Shown: in pieces, positions 1 to 10,057 of the stretch
Layout of the letters: each line of letters begins with the position of its first letter
Position numbering within the stretch: the stretch's first letter is position 1
Source of the DNA: Actinomadura luteofluorescens
GTDB lineage: Bacteria; Actinomycetota; Actinomycetes; Streptosporangiales; Streptosporangiaceae
Direction of reading: 5' to 3'
Assembly (NCBI RefSeq): GCF_013409365.1
Contig: NZ_JACCBA010000001.1
Location: forward strand, 7,688,001-7,752,000
DNA length: 64,000 bases
The notes under the pieces: generated by a model
Told to the model about the DNA's origin: nothing
What the model saw: the letters and a program-made list of their open reading frames with translations, nothing else
The model's database searches: none
Translations under genes and position numbers: made by a program

Positions 1-9
1 GGGCGCCTG

Positions 10-2343
10 ATGGAGCTGACCGCGCGGTTGCTGCAGGCCATGACCGACCCGACGGCGCAGGACGAGGAGTTCCGCACCTGGTATCCCGACCTGTCGGCGC
101 TGTCCGAGCAGGACCTCGGCACCCTCGTGCCCGCCGCCTACGCGGTCGGCCGGGAGGCGCCGTTCGTGTCGATGTCCGTCCGGCTCAGGATCGAGGACGA
201 GGCCAAGCAGCGGCAGCCGCGCTACACGCCGGAGGCGTGCGAGCGGATGTTCCAGTCGCTCGTCGACGGGCTGGCCCAGCGCAAGTGGGCGGACCTCGTC
301 CTCGGTACGGGCACGCTGGTCCGCTGCACGGGGCCCTGGCCCGACCTCTCTCGCCCGGCCCGGACGCTGGCCGAGTTCTTCCTCGTCCACGACCGCCTCG
401 ACCAGCCCTTCGCGCTGCTCGCGATCGCCGGGCTCGCGGGCGACGACATCCTGCGCGCGGTCGACCGCCGCCTGCGCCAGAAGTGGAAGGGACCGATCGT
501 GCACGACGAGCTGGACACCGTCGTGCGCCTCGCTCCGGTGGAGCGGGTGCTGCTCGCCCAGGTGGCCGACAGCCGCTCGTTCAACTCCCCGCCCGTCCCG
601 TCCGAGGTGTGGGAGCGCATCGCGGCCGTCCCCGCGTGCGCCGAGTTCGCCCGCCGGGCCCTTGAGGCCGCGGCCGAACGCGCCCGCGCCGTCCAGGAGG
701 GGGAGGTCCCGTTCCGCGCGGACAGCGCGTTCACCGGCGACGAGGTCGCCGCCGTGGGGCTCGCTGCGCGCATCGCGCTGCTGCGCGACGAGCCGTGGCT
801 GCCCGCCCTGTTCGACCGGCTCCTGCCCGGCATCTCGGTGGCCCCGACGCAGGCGAAGACGCTGCCGTCCCAGGCGCTGCTGTACGAGCTCGTCCGGGCC
901 GCGCAGGAGTTCCCGACGCCCGAGCTGGTCACCGCGATCCGGACCGTCCGCGGGAACGTCCGGCACGCCGGGGTGCCCAAGCAGCTCGACAAGATGCTCA
1001 AGAAGGTCGAGGCGGCCCTCGCCGAGCGGACCGAGGTCGCGCTGCGCCTCCCCGATCTCGGCTTCGGGCCCGGCGGCGTCCTGCGCCGGGAACTCGGCGG
1101 CTACACGGCCCTTGTCACGATCACCACGGGCAGGGCCGAGCTGACCTTCGAGAAGGACGGCACGGCGCTGAAGGGCGTCCCCGTGCCCGTCCGCCGCGAC
1201 CACAAGGACGACGTCAAGGAGCTCCGCGACCTCGTCAAACGCGTCAACGCCCAGCTCGTCACGCTCGCGCGGGCGCTGGAGGGCGGCTTCACCGCCGACG
1301 CCGTCCACCCGTTCGGCCGGTGGCGGGACACGCTGCTGCGCCATCCGATCGCCGGGCCGTCGGTCGGCGCGCTCCTCTGGCAGATCGAGGCCGCCCCCGG
1401 CGACTGGCGCACCGTCCTGCCCGAGGCGGGCGAACTGCCGGACGCCGCCGACGACGCGCCCGTCCGGCTGTGGCACCCCATCAGGTCGCGGCCGGACGAG
1501 GTGCGCGCCTGGCGCGACCTGCTCGTCGACCGGCGGATCCGGCAGCCGTTCAAGCAGGCGTTCCGCGAGATCTACCTCCTCACCCCCGCGGAAGCGGACA
1601 CTGTCACGTACTCCAACCGGTTCGCCGCGCACCTCGTCCACTACCGGCGGATGTTCGCCCTGTTCCGGGCCCGCGGCTGGACGAGCGCCCTGCTCGGCCC
1701 CTGGGACGGCGGAGGTTCCGACGAGGCGGCCCGGACGCTCGCGGCGGGGGAGTGGCGGGTCAGGTTCTCCCACGTCCTGGCCGACTGGCAGGGCGAGCAC
1801 GAGATCGCCGGCACGAACCGGGTGGTGTTCGACCGCCGCGGCGACGGCGGCGGCTGGCGGGAGGCGGCCCTCGCCGACGTCCCGCCGCTGGTGTTCAGCG
1901 AGGCGATGCGGGACGTGGACCTGTTCGTCGGCGTCTCCTCCATCGCCGCCGACCCCATGTGGGAGGACGGCGAGGCGCACGAGTACTGGGTCCGCGCGTG
2001 GTACGCCGACCTCGGCGAGTCGGCCCGGTCCCGCCGGGACGCGCTGGAACGCGTCCTGCCGCGCACCAGGATCGCTGACCGCTGCACGATCGACGGCCGC
2101 CACCTGGTGGTGCGGGGCGAGCTGCGCACCTACCGGATCCACCTCGGCTCGGCCAACATCGTGATGGAACCGGACGACGCGTTCCTCTGCATCGTCCCGG
2201 AGCGCCGCGCCGCCGGGGCCAAGGTCTTCCTGCCGTTCGAGGACGAGCGGCTCTCCCTCATCCTCAGCAAGGCGTTCCTGCTCGCCGCCGACGCCGCGAT
2301 CGACGACGAGTCCATCCTGACGCAGATCAAGCGAGGTGCCTGA
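10..2343 (+). CDS. DUF4132 (YehI/MolR-like) family protein
   Basis: The 777-residue protein is mostly helical and acidic. Residues about 511-522 (RQPFKQAFREIY) are the hallmark of DUF4132 proteins such as E. coli YehI/MolR. The C-terminal 90 residues, with GSANIVMEPDDAFLCIVP and FLPFEDERLSLILSKA, match the conserved tail of that group. The molecular function is unknown. The ATG overlaps a TGA at 8-10 that probably ends an upstream gene outside the window, and the stop overlaps the next ATG, so this is a middle gene of an operon. In E. coli the DUF4132 gene lies beside the yehLMPQ genes; here a yehLMPQ-like operon lies 14 kb away. Family confidence is good; no activity is claimed. Confidence 0.8.
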   Translation: MELTARLLQAMTDPTAQDEEFRTWYPDLSALSEQDLGTLVPAAYAVGREAPFVSMSVRLRIEDEAKQRQPRYTPEACERMFQSLVDGLAQRKWADLVLGTGTLVRCTGPWPDLSRPARTLAEFFLVHDRLDQPFALLAIAGLAGDDILRAVDRRLRQKWKGPIVHDELDTVVRLAPVERVLLAQVADSRSFNSPPVPSEVWERIAAVPACAEFARRALEAAAERARAVQEGEVPFRADSAFTGDEVAAVGLAARIALLRDEPWLPALFDRLLPGISVAPTQAKTLPSQALLYELVRAAQEFPTPELVTAIRTVRGNVRHAGVPKQLDKMLKKVEAALAERTEVALRLPDLGFGPGGVLRRELGGYTALVTITTGRAELTFEKDGTALKGVPVPVRRDHKDDVKELRDLVKRVNAQLVTLARALEGGFTADAVHPFGRWRDTLLRHPIAGPSVGALLWQIEAAPGDWRTVLPEAGELPDAADDAPVRLWHPIRSRPDEVRAWRDLLVDRRIRQPFKQAFREIYLLTPAEADTVTYSNRFAAHLVHYRRMFALFRARGWTSALLGPWDGGGSDEAARTLAAGEWRVRFSHVLADWQGEHEIAGTNRVVFDRRGDGGGWREAALADVPPLVFSEAMRDVDLFVGVSSIAADPMWEDGEAHEYWVRAWYADLGESARSRRDALERVLPRTRIADRCTIDGRHLVVRGELRTYRIHLGSANIVMEPDDAFLCIVPERRAAGAKVFLPFEDERLSLILSKAFLLAADAAIDDESILTQIKRGA

Positions 2344-2735
2344 TGCCCGCCGTGAACTTCCGCGACGAGACTGCCGCCGGCGCGCCCGTCGCCGGCTTCC
2401 AGGTGGCGGGGCTGCCCGACCGGATGACCGTCCGGGAGCTGATCAGGCTCCGGGTCCGCGAGGAGGTCGCCCGGCACAACGCCCGCCCGTCCGACCGGTT
2501 CCACGGCCTGGTCCGCCCGGACGACGCCGAGGCGGAGCTGAACGGCTACCGGCTCCGCGAGCCCCGCCGCCTGGACTGGGAACGGCAGGCCGACATCGCC
2601 GAGCGCGCCTTCCTCGGCAACGGGTTCTTCGTGCTCGCCGCCGACCGCCAGGTCGAGGACCTCGACGAGGAGATCGACCTCACCGGCGACCCCGACCTGG
2701 TCTTCGTCAAGCTCGTCCCGCTCGTCGGCGGCTGA
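2343..2735 (+). CDS. Hypothetical protein coupled to the DUF4132 gene
   Basis: This 130-residue soluble protein starts on an ATG that overlaps the previous stop (TGATG), so translation is probably coupled. It has no signal peptide or membrane segment. An N-terminal extended region is followed by a charged helix (residues about 28-50) and a C-terminal stretch ending in FVKLVPLVGG. I do not recognise the family. Its position suggests a partner of the DUF4132 protein, which is an inference from coupling alone. It ends about 20 bp from the convergent regulator gene. Confidence 0.7.
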   Translation: MPAVNFRDETAAGAPVAGFQVAGLPDRMTVRELIRLRVREEVARHNARPSDRFHGLVRPDDAEAELNGYRLREPRRLDWERQADIAERAFLGNGFFVLAADRQVEDLDEEIDLTGDPDLVFVKLVPLVGG

Positions 2736-2756
2736 GGGCCGGGCCGCCCGGGGGAC

Positions 2757-3422
2757 TCAGCCGACCAGGCCGAACTCGTGGGCGCGCAGGCCCGCCTGGA
2801 AGCGGGAGTCGGCGTCCAGCAGGGCCAGGATCTCCGCGACGCGGCGCCGGTAGGTGCGCAGCGACATGCCGAGCCGCCGCGCGGCCGCCTCGTCCTTCAG
2901 CCCGCCGCCGAGCAGCCGCAGGATGCGCAGGCTCTCCTCGCTCAGCGCGGGCGGCCGGCCGCGCCGGTGGTCGGCCAGCTCGGCCGCCGTCTCCCACGTC
3001 GCCTGGAACAGCGAGACCACGCCCTTCACGACGCCCGGCGACCGGACGACGGTGTACTCGCGGACGCCGCCCTCCACCGGGCCCGCGAGGATGGCGACCT
3101 TCCGGTCCACGATGATCGTCTCGTGCGGCAGCGGCGCCGGGCAGATCCGCACCCGCGCGCCCGCGGCGGCGATCGCGAGGAGCCGCCGCTCGGACTCCTC
3201 GTCGGCGAGGGCCGCCGGGTTGTACAGCTTGCGGACGGCCGGGACGGGCCGGATCCGGCGCCGCTCGGCGACGATCCGCTCCCGGAGCCCGGGCATCGCC
3301 CACGTGTTCTGGTCCGTCGCGGCGCACGCGAACTCCTCGCACGCGAAGAACAGCCGTCCGGCGCGCTCGACCAGCTCCTCCTCGCCGCGCAGCACGACGT
3401 TGCGGTCCAGATCGACGCTCAC
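2757..3422 (-). CDS. LuxR-type HTH transcriptional regulator
   Basis: The 221-residue protein has a C-terminal LuxR-like helix-turn-helix (about residues 155-205, with LSEESLRILRLLGGGLKDEAAA and RTYRRR) after an N-terminal sensor-like region. There is no receiver domain, so it is not a standard response regulator. I chose the GTG at 3422 (VSVDLDRNVV); the open frame continues upstream to 3524 but would run through the intergenic palindrome and into the start of the divergent aldo/keto reductase. It probably regulates itself and that reductase through the inverted repeat at 3461-3476. The ligand is unknown. Confidence 0.75.
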   Translation of the reverse strand: MSVDLDRNVVLRGEEELVERAGRLFFACEEFACAATDQNTWAMPGLRERIVAERRRIRPVPAVRKLYNPAALADEESERRLLAIAAAGARVRICPAPLPHETIIVDRKVAILAGPVEGGVREYTVVRSPGVVKGVVSLFQATWETAAELADHRRGRPPALSEESLRILRLLGGGLKDEAAARRLGMSLRTYRRRVAEILALLDADSRFQAGLRAHEFGLVG

Positions 3423-3460
3423 GGGGCCCAGTCTGCCACGCGGCCCGCCGAGCGCCGCCG

Positions 3461-3476
3461 TGGCAGCAAGCTGCCA
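3461..3476. promoter_or_regulatory. Perfect inverted repeat TGGCAGC-AA-GCTGCCA, candidate operator
   Basis: Two perfect 7-bp arms flank an AA centre in the 95-bp gap between the divergent LuxR-type regulator and the aldo/keto reductase. A further CTGCCA half-site lies at about 3433. Symmetry and position suit a dimeric HTH regulator controlling both promoters. Function is inferred. Confidence 0.5.
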
Positions 3477-3517
3477 GCGGTTCGCCGCGGCCTGGCGGGC
3501 ACAGCACAGTGGACCGC

Positions 3518-4372
3518 ATGACACGACACTTCGATCTCGGCGGCGACCTGCGCATCTCCCGGATGGGCTTCGGCGCGATGCGGCTGCCCGCGAGCACCCG
3601 CGGCGGGCCCGCGAACGACCGGGACACCGGAATCAAGATCCTCCAGCGCGCCGTCGAACTGGGCGTGGACCACATCGACACGGCCGCGTTCTACTACTAC
3701 CAGGGCGGCCCCGCGGCCAACGAGATGATCCGCGCCGCGCTCGCCCCCTACCCGCCCGGCCTGGTCGTCGCCACGAAGGTGGGCCCCTACCGGGGACCGG
3801 GCGACCCCTTCCCGTCCGGGCAGGTCCCGGCGTCGGAGCTGCGCGCCGAGGTGGAGCGCAACCTCACCGAGCTCGGGCTCGACCGGCTCGACTTGGTCTA
3901 CCTGCGTCCCGGCGGTCTGGAGGCCCCGTCGGACGAGCCGGTCGGGGAGCGGTTCGCCGTCCTGGCCGGGCTTCGCGAGGAGGGCCTCATCAGGCACCTC
4001 GGGCTCAGCCACGTGAGCCTCGCCCAGCTGGAGGAGGCGCGTGGGATCGCGCCGGTCGCGGCCGTACAGAACCGCTTCGACGTGACGCGGCCGCAGGACG
4101 CCGAACTCCTCGCCGCGTGTGAGCGCGACCACATCGCCTACGCCCCCTACTTCCCGCTCGGCGGGTTCGGCATCCCCGACGACGCGCGCGTCAACGCGAT
4201 CGCCGCCCGCCACGGCGCCACCGTCCCGCAGGTGCTCCTGGCCGGGCTGCTGGCGCTCTCGCCGGTCATGCTCGCGATCCCCGGCACGGGCTCCCCGGCC
4301 CACCTGGAGGAGAACCTCGCCGCCGCGGATCTGGCGCTCGCCCCGGAGGATCTCGCCGCACTGAAGCGGTGA
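3518..4372 (+). CDS. Aldo/keto reductase
   Basis: This 284-residue TIM-barrel oxidoreductase should reduce carbonyls with NADPH. It shows the N-terminal GFGAMRLP, the catalytic Asp54 and Tyr59 in HIDTAAFYY, and the Lys of VATKVG. The usual active-site His lies in a position that here reads DLVYLRPGG, so it appears to be Arg, as in some actinobacterial relatives. The C-terminal part keeps the cofactor-binding region (AIPGTGSPAHLEENLAA). The ATG at 3518 is preferred to an in-frame GTG at 3509. It is divergent from the LuxR-type regulator. The substrate is unknown. Confidence 0.85.
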   Translation: MTRHFDLGGDLRISRMGFGAMRLPASTRGGPANDRDTGIKILQRAVELGVDHIDTAAFYYYQGGPAANEMIRAALAPYPPGLVVATKVGPYRGPGDPFPSGQVPASELRAEVERNLTELGLDRLDLVYLRPGGLEAPSDEPVGERFAVLAGLREEGLIRHLGLSHVSLAQLEEARGIAPVAAVQNRFDVTRPQDAELLAACERDHIAYAPYFPLGGFGIPDDARVNAIAARHGATVPQVLLAGLLALSPVMLAIPGTGSPAHLEENLAAADLALAPEDLAALKR

Positions 4373-4373
4373 G

Positions 4374-4389
4374 GACCGCGCGCGCGGTC
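4374..4389. terminator. GC-rich palindrome after the aldo/keto reductase
   Basis: A 16-bp perfect palindrome (GACCGCGC and its complement) begins two bases after the reductase stop and can fold as a hairpin with a short loop. It has no T tract. It could end transcription before the PadR gene or act as an operator for it; the sequence does not decide. Confidence 0.3.
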
Positions 4390-4433
4390 GCCGGAGCCTC
4401 TACCCTGAACAGGTTTGCGATCAGGGGGAGAGG

Positions 4434-5003
4434 ATGTCGACGACGCGGCTGCTGGTGCTCGGCGGGGTGCGCAGGTTCGGGCGGGCGCACGGCTACGAGG
4501 TCCGCCGCGAGCTGCTGTCCTGGGGCTCGGACGAGTGGGCCCACGTCAACCCGGGCTCGATCTACCACGCGCTCAGGCAGCTGGCCAAGGAGGGCCTGCT
4601 GCACGCCCACGAGGTGGAGGAGAGCGAGGCCGGTCCGCCGCACACCGACTACGAGATCACCGACGCCGGCCGGGCGGAGTTCCACCGGCTGCTGCGCTCC
4701 GCCCTCTCCGCGGTGGACGTCCGGCACCCGGAGATGCTGACGGCGGGCCTGGGGTTCCTCACCGAGCTGCCGCGCGCCGAGGCGCTCGCCCTGCTGCGCG
4801 AGCGCCTCGACGGCCTGGCCGCCTGGCGCGCCTCCGTGGCCCCGCCCCTGGACGAGCTGGACCCCGCCGACCACCTCCGCGAGCTGCTCGGCTGGTGGGT
4901 CCACTCCGCCGACTCCGCCCGGACCTGGACGCTCGGCGTGATCGAGCGCCTGGAGGCGGGCGCCTACGTCATGGCCGACGAGCGCGGACCGGGCGGCCCC
5001 TAG
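4434..5003 (+). CDS. PadR family transcriptional regulator
   Basis: The 189-residue protein has the PadR winged helix at its N terminus: GYEVRRELL near residue 20, PGSIYHALRQLAKEGLL near 40-56, and the wing DYEITDAGRAEF near 75. A C-terminal helical dimerisation region follows. A GGGGAGAGG ribosome site precedes the ATG. PadR proteins usually repress a nearby transporter or detoxification gene, but none is adjacent on this strand. It ends 4 bp from the convergent lipid kinase gene. Confidence 0.85.
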   Translation: MSTTRLLVLGGVRRFGRAHGYEVRRELLSWGSDEWAHVNPGSIYHALRQLAKEGLLHAHEVEESEAGPPHTDYEITDAGRAEFHRLLRSALSAVDVRHPEMLTAGLGFLTELPRAEALALLRERLDGLAAWRASVAPPLDELDPADHLRELLGWWVHSADSARTWTLGVIERLEAGAYVMADERGPGGP

Positions 5004-5007
5004 CCGG

Positions 5008-6009
5008 TCAGGTGTCGACGAACGTCCTCGGGACGATCACCCGCAGGGCGTTGCCGCGCAGCTTGATCGACACCGGGGTGCGGCCGCGGACCTCGCCGTC
5101 CACGTCCACCTGCATCGGCGGGTCGGTCTCGATCTCCACGCTGGTCGTGGTGAGGAAGGCGTCGTCCTCCAGCGACCGCCACGGGCCGGTGAGGACGTGC
5201 CGGGCCGTGGCCGACGCCAGCCGCAGCCGCCGCTCGTCGCCGAGCCGGTACACCGCCAGCAGCCGGTCGTCCGGGCTGGCGTCGCGGGCGATGCGCTGCC
5301 CGCTGTGGTGCGCGCCGTTGGCGACGTTCAGCTGGTGCGTCGCGACCTCGTGCGTCTCGCCGTCGATCGTGATGCGGGCGGTGAACGCCTCGTGGCGGGG
5401 CAGCAGGCCCGCCGCCGTCAGCGCGTAGGCGGGGCGCCCGATGAACCGCTTGAGCGTGTGCGGGACGTGCTCGGCCACCTGGACCGACAGGCCGAGGCTG
5501 ACCATGTTGGCGAAGATGTGCTCGCGGTCGGCGCCCGGCCCCTCGCCCTGCGGGTCGCCCGTCGACTCGAACCAGCCGACGTCGACGTCGGCGACCTTCC
5601 CGCCGTCCGGCCGGCCGACGGCGAGGGTCGCGACCGCGCCCGGCAGGTCCAGCGGCAGCTCCAGGCTGCGGGCGAAGTTGTTGGTGGTGCCGAGCGGCAG
5701 CACCCCGAGCGCGATGTCGCGGTGCGCCAGGTGCCCGACCGCCTCGGCGACCGTGCCGTCCCCGCCGCCGACGACGACGAGGTCGGGCTCCAGGGCGAGG
5801 ACGTCGGCGAACAGCTCCCGCAGCCGGGCGGGGTCGGTCACCGGGAAGACGTGCGGGAACTCCAGCCCCGCCTCCCGCAGCAGGCGGCGGGCCGTGCCGT
5901 AGAGCCGCCGCCCCCGCCGGGAGCGGGAGTTGATCACCAGCACCGCGCGCCCGCCGTCCGCGATCGCCGACTCCAGCTCCGCCTTGCTCCGCATCTGGAC
6001 GCTCCGCAT
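5008..6009 (-). CDS. Diacylglycerol kinase family lipid kinase
   Basis: The protein has a DAGK/YegS-type catalytic domain: VINSRSRRGRR near residue 25, the nucleotide-binding GGGDGTVAEA at 81-90 and LPLGTTNNFARSL at 104-116. It probably phosphorylates diacylglycerol or a related lipid at the inner membrane face. The C-terminal domain (VDVDGEVRGRTPVSIKL) is typical of the family. I chose the ATG at 6009 because it has an upstream GGAAGAG; an ATG at 5994 is possible. The open frame runs to 6078 but adds no family-like sequence. Confidence 0.85.
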   Translation of the reverse strand: MRSVQMRSKAELESAIADGGRAVLVINSRSRRGRRLYGTARRLLREAGLEFPHVFPVTDPARLRELFADVLALEPDLVVVGGGDGTVAEAVGHLAHRDIALGVLPLGTTNNFARSLELPLDLPGAVATLAVGRPDGGKVADVDVGWFESTGDPQGEGPGADREHIFANMVSLGLSVQVAEHVPHTLKRFIGRPAYALTAAGLLPRHEAFTARITIDGETHEVATHQLNVANGAHHSGQRIARDASPDDRLLAVYRLGDERRLRLASATARHVLTGPWRSLEDDAFLTTTSVEIETDPPMQVDVDGEVRGRTPVSIKLRGNALRVIVPRTFVDT

Positions 6010-6163
6010 CTCTTCCGGTCGCCCCCTTCGTCCGCACCACCCGGAAAGGTACGTGGACCGGAACTCCCGGCCCGACATTTTATAAACCGATTACACAGCG
6101 TTGAAACATTCCCGTCAGAGGGAACCTTTACCAGCAGGCACCTCTGGACGACGGGGGCGGATC

Positions 6164-7180
6164 ATGCGGTTGCGCGGCTTGGCGGGGGCGGGACTCATCG
6201 TTGCGGTCGCCGGGCTGACCGCGTCCATCGCGGCGGGCGGCACGGCCCCGCCCGGAGCCCCCGCCGACGACGGCGCGACCGTGGTCGGCGAGCGCCGCCC
6301 GCGCCGCCGCGTCCTCGACCTGGCCGTGCGTTCCCCCGTCCTGGAGGGCGTCGCGCACGCCCGCCTGCTGCTGCCCCCCGGCTGGTCGCGGGACGCCTCC
6401 CGCACCTGGCCGGTGCTCTGGCTCCTGCACGGGGCCTCCGCGGGCCGGGACGGCCACACCGCGTGGAGCGAGCACAGCGACATCGAGGAGCTGACCGAGG
6501 ACGCCGATGTGATCGTCGTCATGCCGGACGGCGGGCCGTGCGGCAGCTACACCGACTGGTGGAACCGCGGTGGCGGCGGCGCGCCGAAGTGGGAGACCTT
6601 CCACCTCGCCGAACTCCGGCAGATCCTGGAACGCGGATACCGCGCGGGCCCGGACCGCGCCGTCGCCGGCAACGCGATGGGCGGGCTCGGCGCGCTGGCC
6701 TACGCGGCCAGGCACCGGGGCCTGTTCCGGGCGGCGGCGTCGTTCAGCGGGCCGGTGCACACGCTGCACCGCGACCCGTCCGGGCTCGACGTCGCCGACC
6801 TCGTCGAGCTGAGCGTCGCGATCGGCGCGCCGTCGCTCGACTGGACGGACGTGTGGGGCGACCCTGACGAGCAGCGCGTCGTGTGGCGCCAGCACAACCC
6901 CTACGACCTCGCGGGCCGGCTCGCGGGGGTCCGCGTGCACGTCAGCGCCGGGGACGGCGCCCCCGGCCCCTTCGACCACCCCGCCAGGGGCGTGCTGGAC
7001 GCCGCCCCCTGCGACGTGCTGGAGGCCCTCGCCCACACCGTCTCCCGGGAGTTCGCGGGCAAGCTGAAGAAGCTCGGCGTCCCCGTCACCACGCACTTCT
7101 ACCGGGGCACCCACACCTGGCCCTACTGGCGCCGGGAGTTGCGGGCCGCGCTGCCCGCCCTGCTCGCGGAGATCACCTGA
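6164..7180 (+). CDS. Antigen 85/esterase-D-like secreted protein lacking the nucleophile Ser
   Basis: The 338-residue protein starts with a hydrophobic export segment (residues 5-27) and carries an alpha/beta-hydrolase fold of the antigen 85/putative esterase family: PVLWLLHG, VIVVMPDGG, and the C-terminal GTHTWPYWRREL with His317. The nucleophile elbow, normally GxSxGG, reads G-N-A-M-G-G, so Ala171 replaces serine. The codon is GCG, so one base change cannot account for all common Ser codons. The protein may be a binding protein, like mycobacterial MPT51, instead of an enzyme. It starts at ATG 6164 after GGGGGCGG. The amidohydrolase gene follows 20 bp downstream. Confidence 0.8.
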   Translation: MRLRGLAGAGLIVAVAGLTASIAAGGTAPPGAPADDGATVVGERRPRRRVLDLAVRSPVLEGVAHARLLLPPGWSRDASRTWPVLWLLHGASAGRDGHTAWSEHSDIEELTEDADVIVVMPDGGPCGSYTDWWNRGGGGAPKWETFHLAELRQILERGYRAGPDRAVAGNAMGGLGALAYAARHRGLFRAAASFSGPVHTLHRDPSGLDVADLVELSVAIGAPSLDWTDVWGDPDEQRVVWRQHNPYDLAGRLAGVRVHVSAGDGAPGPFDHPARGVLDAAPCDVLEALAHTVSREFAGKLKKLGVPVTTHFYRGTHTWPYWRRELRAALPALLAEIT

Positions 7181-7200
7181 GCGGAGGCTAGTGTCGGGGC

Positions 7201-8088
7201 GTGGCCGAACCTCGTTCTGATTCAGACGTCCCCGCGTTCTGGCGGTCGCTGGGGCTGCCCGGCATCATCGACGTCCACGTCCACTTCATGCCGCAGCGGC
7301 TGATGAGCGCGGTGTGGGGCTACTTCGACGAGGCCGGTCCGCTGATCGGCACCGAGTGGCCCATCCGCTACCGGGACTCCGAGCAGGAGCGGCTGGACTT
7401 CCTGCACGGGCTCGGCGTCCGCGCGTTCACCTCGCTCGCCTACCCGCACCGCCCCGGCATGGCCGAGTCGCTGAACGAGTGGGCCGCCCGGTTCGCCGCC
7501 CGCGTCCCCGAGTGCCTCCAGTCCGCCACGTTCTACCCCGAGCCCGGCGTCGAGGAGTACGTGCGCCGCGCGCTGGACGCGGGCGCCCGCGTCTTCAAGG
7601 TCCACCTCCAGGTCGGCGGCTTCGACCCGCGCCTCAAGGAGCTGGACGCGGTGTGGGGGATGCTCGCCGACGCCGGCGTGCCCGCCCTCGTCCACGCCGG
7701 CTCCGGGCCGGTCGCCAACGGCTTCACCGGGCCCGGCCCGTTCGGCGAGGTCCTCGCCCGCCACCCGGGCCTCACCGCGATCGTCGCCCACCTCGGCGCG
7801 CCGGAGTTCGAGGGCTTCTTCGCCCTCGCCGACGCCCACGAGCGCGTCCACCTCGACACGACGATGATCTTCACTCGCTTCGCCGCCCTGGCGCCCTTCC
7901 CGGACGCGCTGCTGCCCCGGCTGCGCGACCTCGGCCTGGAGGGCCGCGTCCTTCTCGGCACCGACTTCCCGAACATCCCCTACGCGTACGCGCACCAGCT
8001 GGAGTCGCTGGCCGCGCTCGACCTCGGCGACGACTGGCTGCGCACCGTCTGCTGGCACGGCCCCGCCGACCTCTTCGGCCTCTCGTAG
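7201..8088 (+). CDS. TIM-barrel amidohydrolase (Amidohydro_2 type)
   Basis: This 295-residue protein belongs to the amidohydrolase-2/ACMSD-like group of metal-dependent hydrolases or decarboxylases. Metal-binding motifs are DVHVHF at 24-29, a His in FKVHLQ, VHAGSG, VAHLGAPE and the late LLGTDFPN. It starts at a GTG. The 20-bp gap from the antigen-85-like gene suggests co-transcription. The substrate cannot be read from the sequence; members act on cyclic or carboxylated intermediates. Confidence 0.8.
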   Translation: MAEPRSDSDVPAFWRSLGLPGIIDVHVHFMPQRLMSAVWGYFDEAGPLIGTEWPIRYRDSEQERLDFLHGLGVRAFTSLAYPHRPGMAESLNEWAARFAARVPECLQSATFYPEPGVEEYVRRALDAGARVFKVHLQVGGFDPRLKELDAVWGMLADAGVPALVHAGSGPVANGFTGPGPFGEVLARHPGLTAIVAHLGAPEFEGFFALADAHERVHLDTTMIFTRFAALAPFPDALLPRLRDLGLEGRVLLGTDFPNIPYAYAHQLESLAALDLGDDWLRTVCWHGPADLFGLS

Positions 8089-8199
8089 GCGCCGGACCGA
8101 GGCCGTTGCGGCATCCCGAGTATCTCGGACGATCCCCGTGTGGTCGGAGTCAATGCTTCGACTTCTTATTAGGGATAAAACGAGATGGAGTGGATGAAT

Positions 8200-8349
8200 A
8201 TGGCAGCCGATACGCCTCCGCAGCCCGAGGATGACAAGACCTACCCGCAGGTCATCTTCAGCGGGCCCAAGGAGGACCTCGACAAGCTGGTCAAGGAGAC
8301 GGCGGAGAATCTTGGCGTCGACCCGAAGGCGGGCAAGATCAAGAGCTGA
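8200..8349 (+). CDS. Small charged hypothetical protein (49 aa)
   Basis: The reading frame encodes MAADTPPQPEDDKTYPQVIF and then a Lys/Asp-rich helix ending in AGKIKS. GGAG lies 9 nt before ATG 8200; an upstream in-frame ATG at 8185 would add five residues. The region is less GC-rich upstream (AGGGATAAAACGAG) than typical coding here, which suits a promoter and leader. It sits directly before a strong terminator, so it looks like a single-gene transcript or the last gene of one. I do not recognise the family. Confidence 0.6.
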   Translation: MAADTPPQPEDDKTYPQVIFSGPKEDLDKLVKETAENLGVDPKAGKIKS

Positions 8350-8390
8350 CGAACCGACCTTGTTGTTGCCTGACCGTTGATTGTTAACCG

Positions 8391-8425
8391 CTGGCCCCGC
8401 ACAGAGTGCGGGGCCAGCCTTTTTT
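8391..8425 (+). terminator. Intrinsic terminator with 12-bp stem and T tract
   Basis: A perfect 12-bp stem (CTGGCCCCGCAC / GTGCGGGGCCAG) with an AGA loop at 8403-8405 is followed by CCTTTTTT. This is a textbook factor-independent terminator, rarer in actinomycetes than plain hairpins. It closes the small-ORF transcript and insulates the cellulase operon. Confidence 0.92.
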
Positions 8426-8477
8426 CACCAGTTTTCACACGGGGTGCCAGGTCAGCGCGGGACGGCGCGCTCCGTCC

Positions 8478-10056
<1,579 letters not shown>

Positions 10057-10057
10057 C

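Noticed and set aside
3518..4372. Aldo/keto reductase as a dead enzyme because of the missing His
   Set aside because: Several actinobacterial relatives have the same substitution, and Asp, Tyr and Lys are all present, so activity is likely retained.
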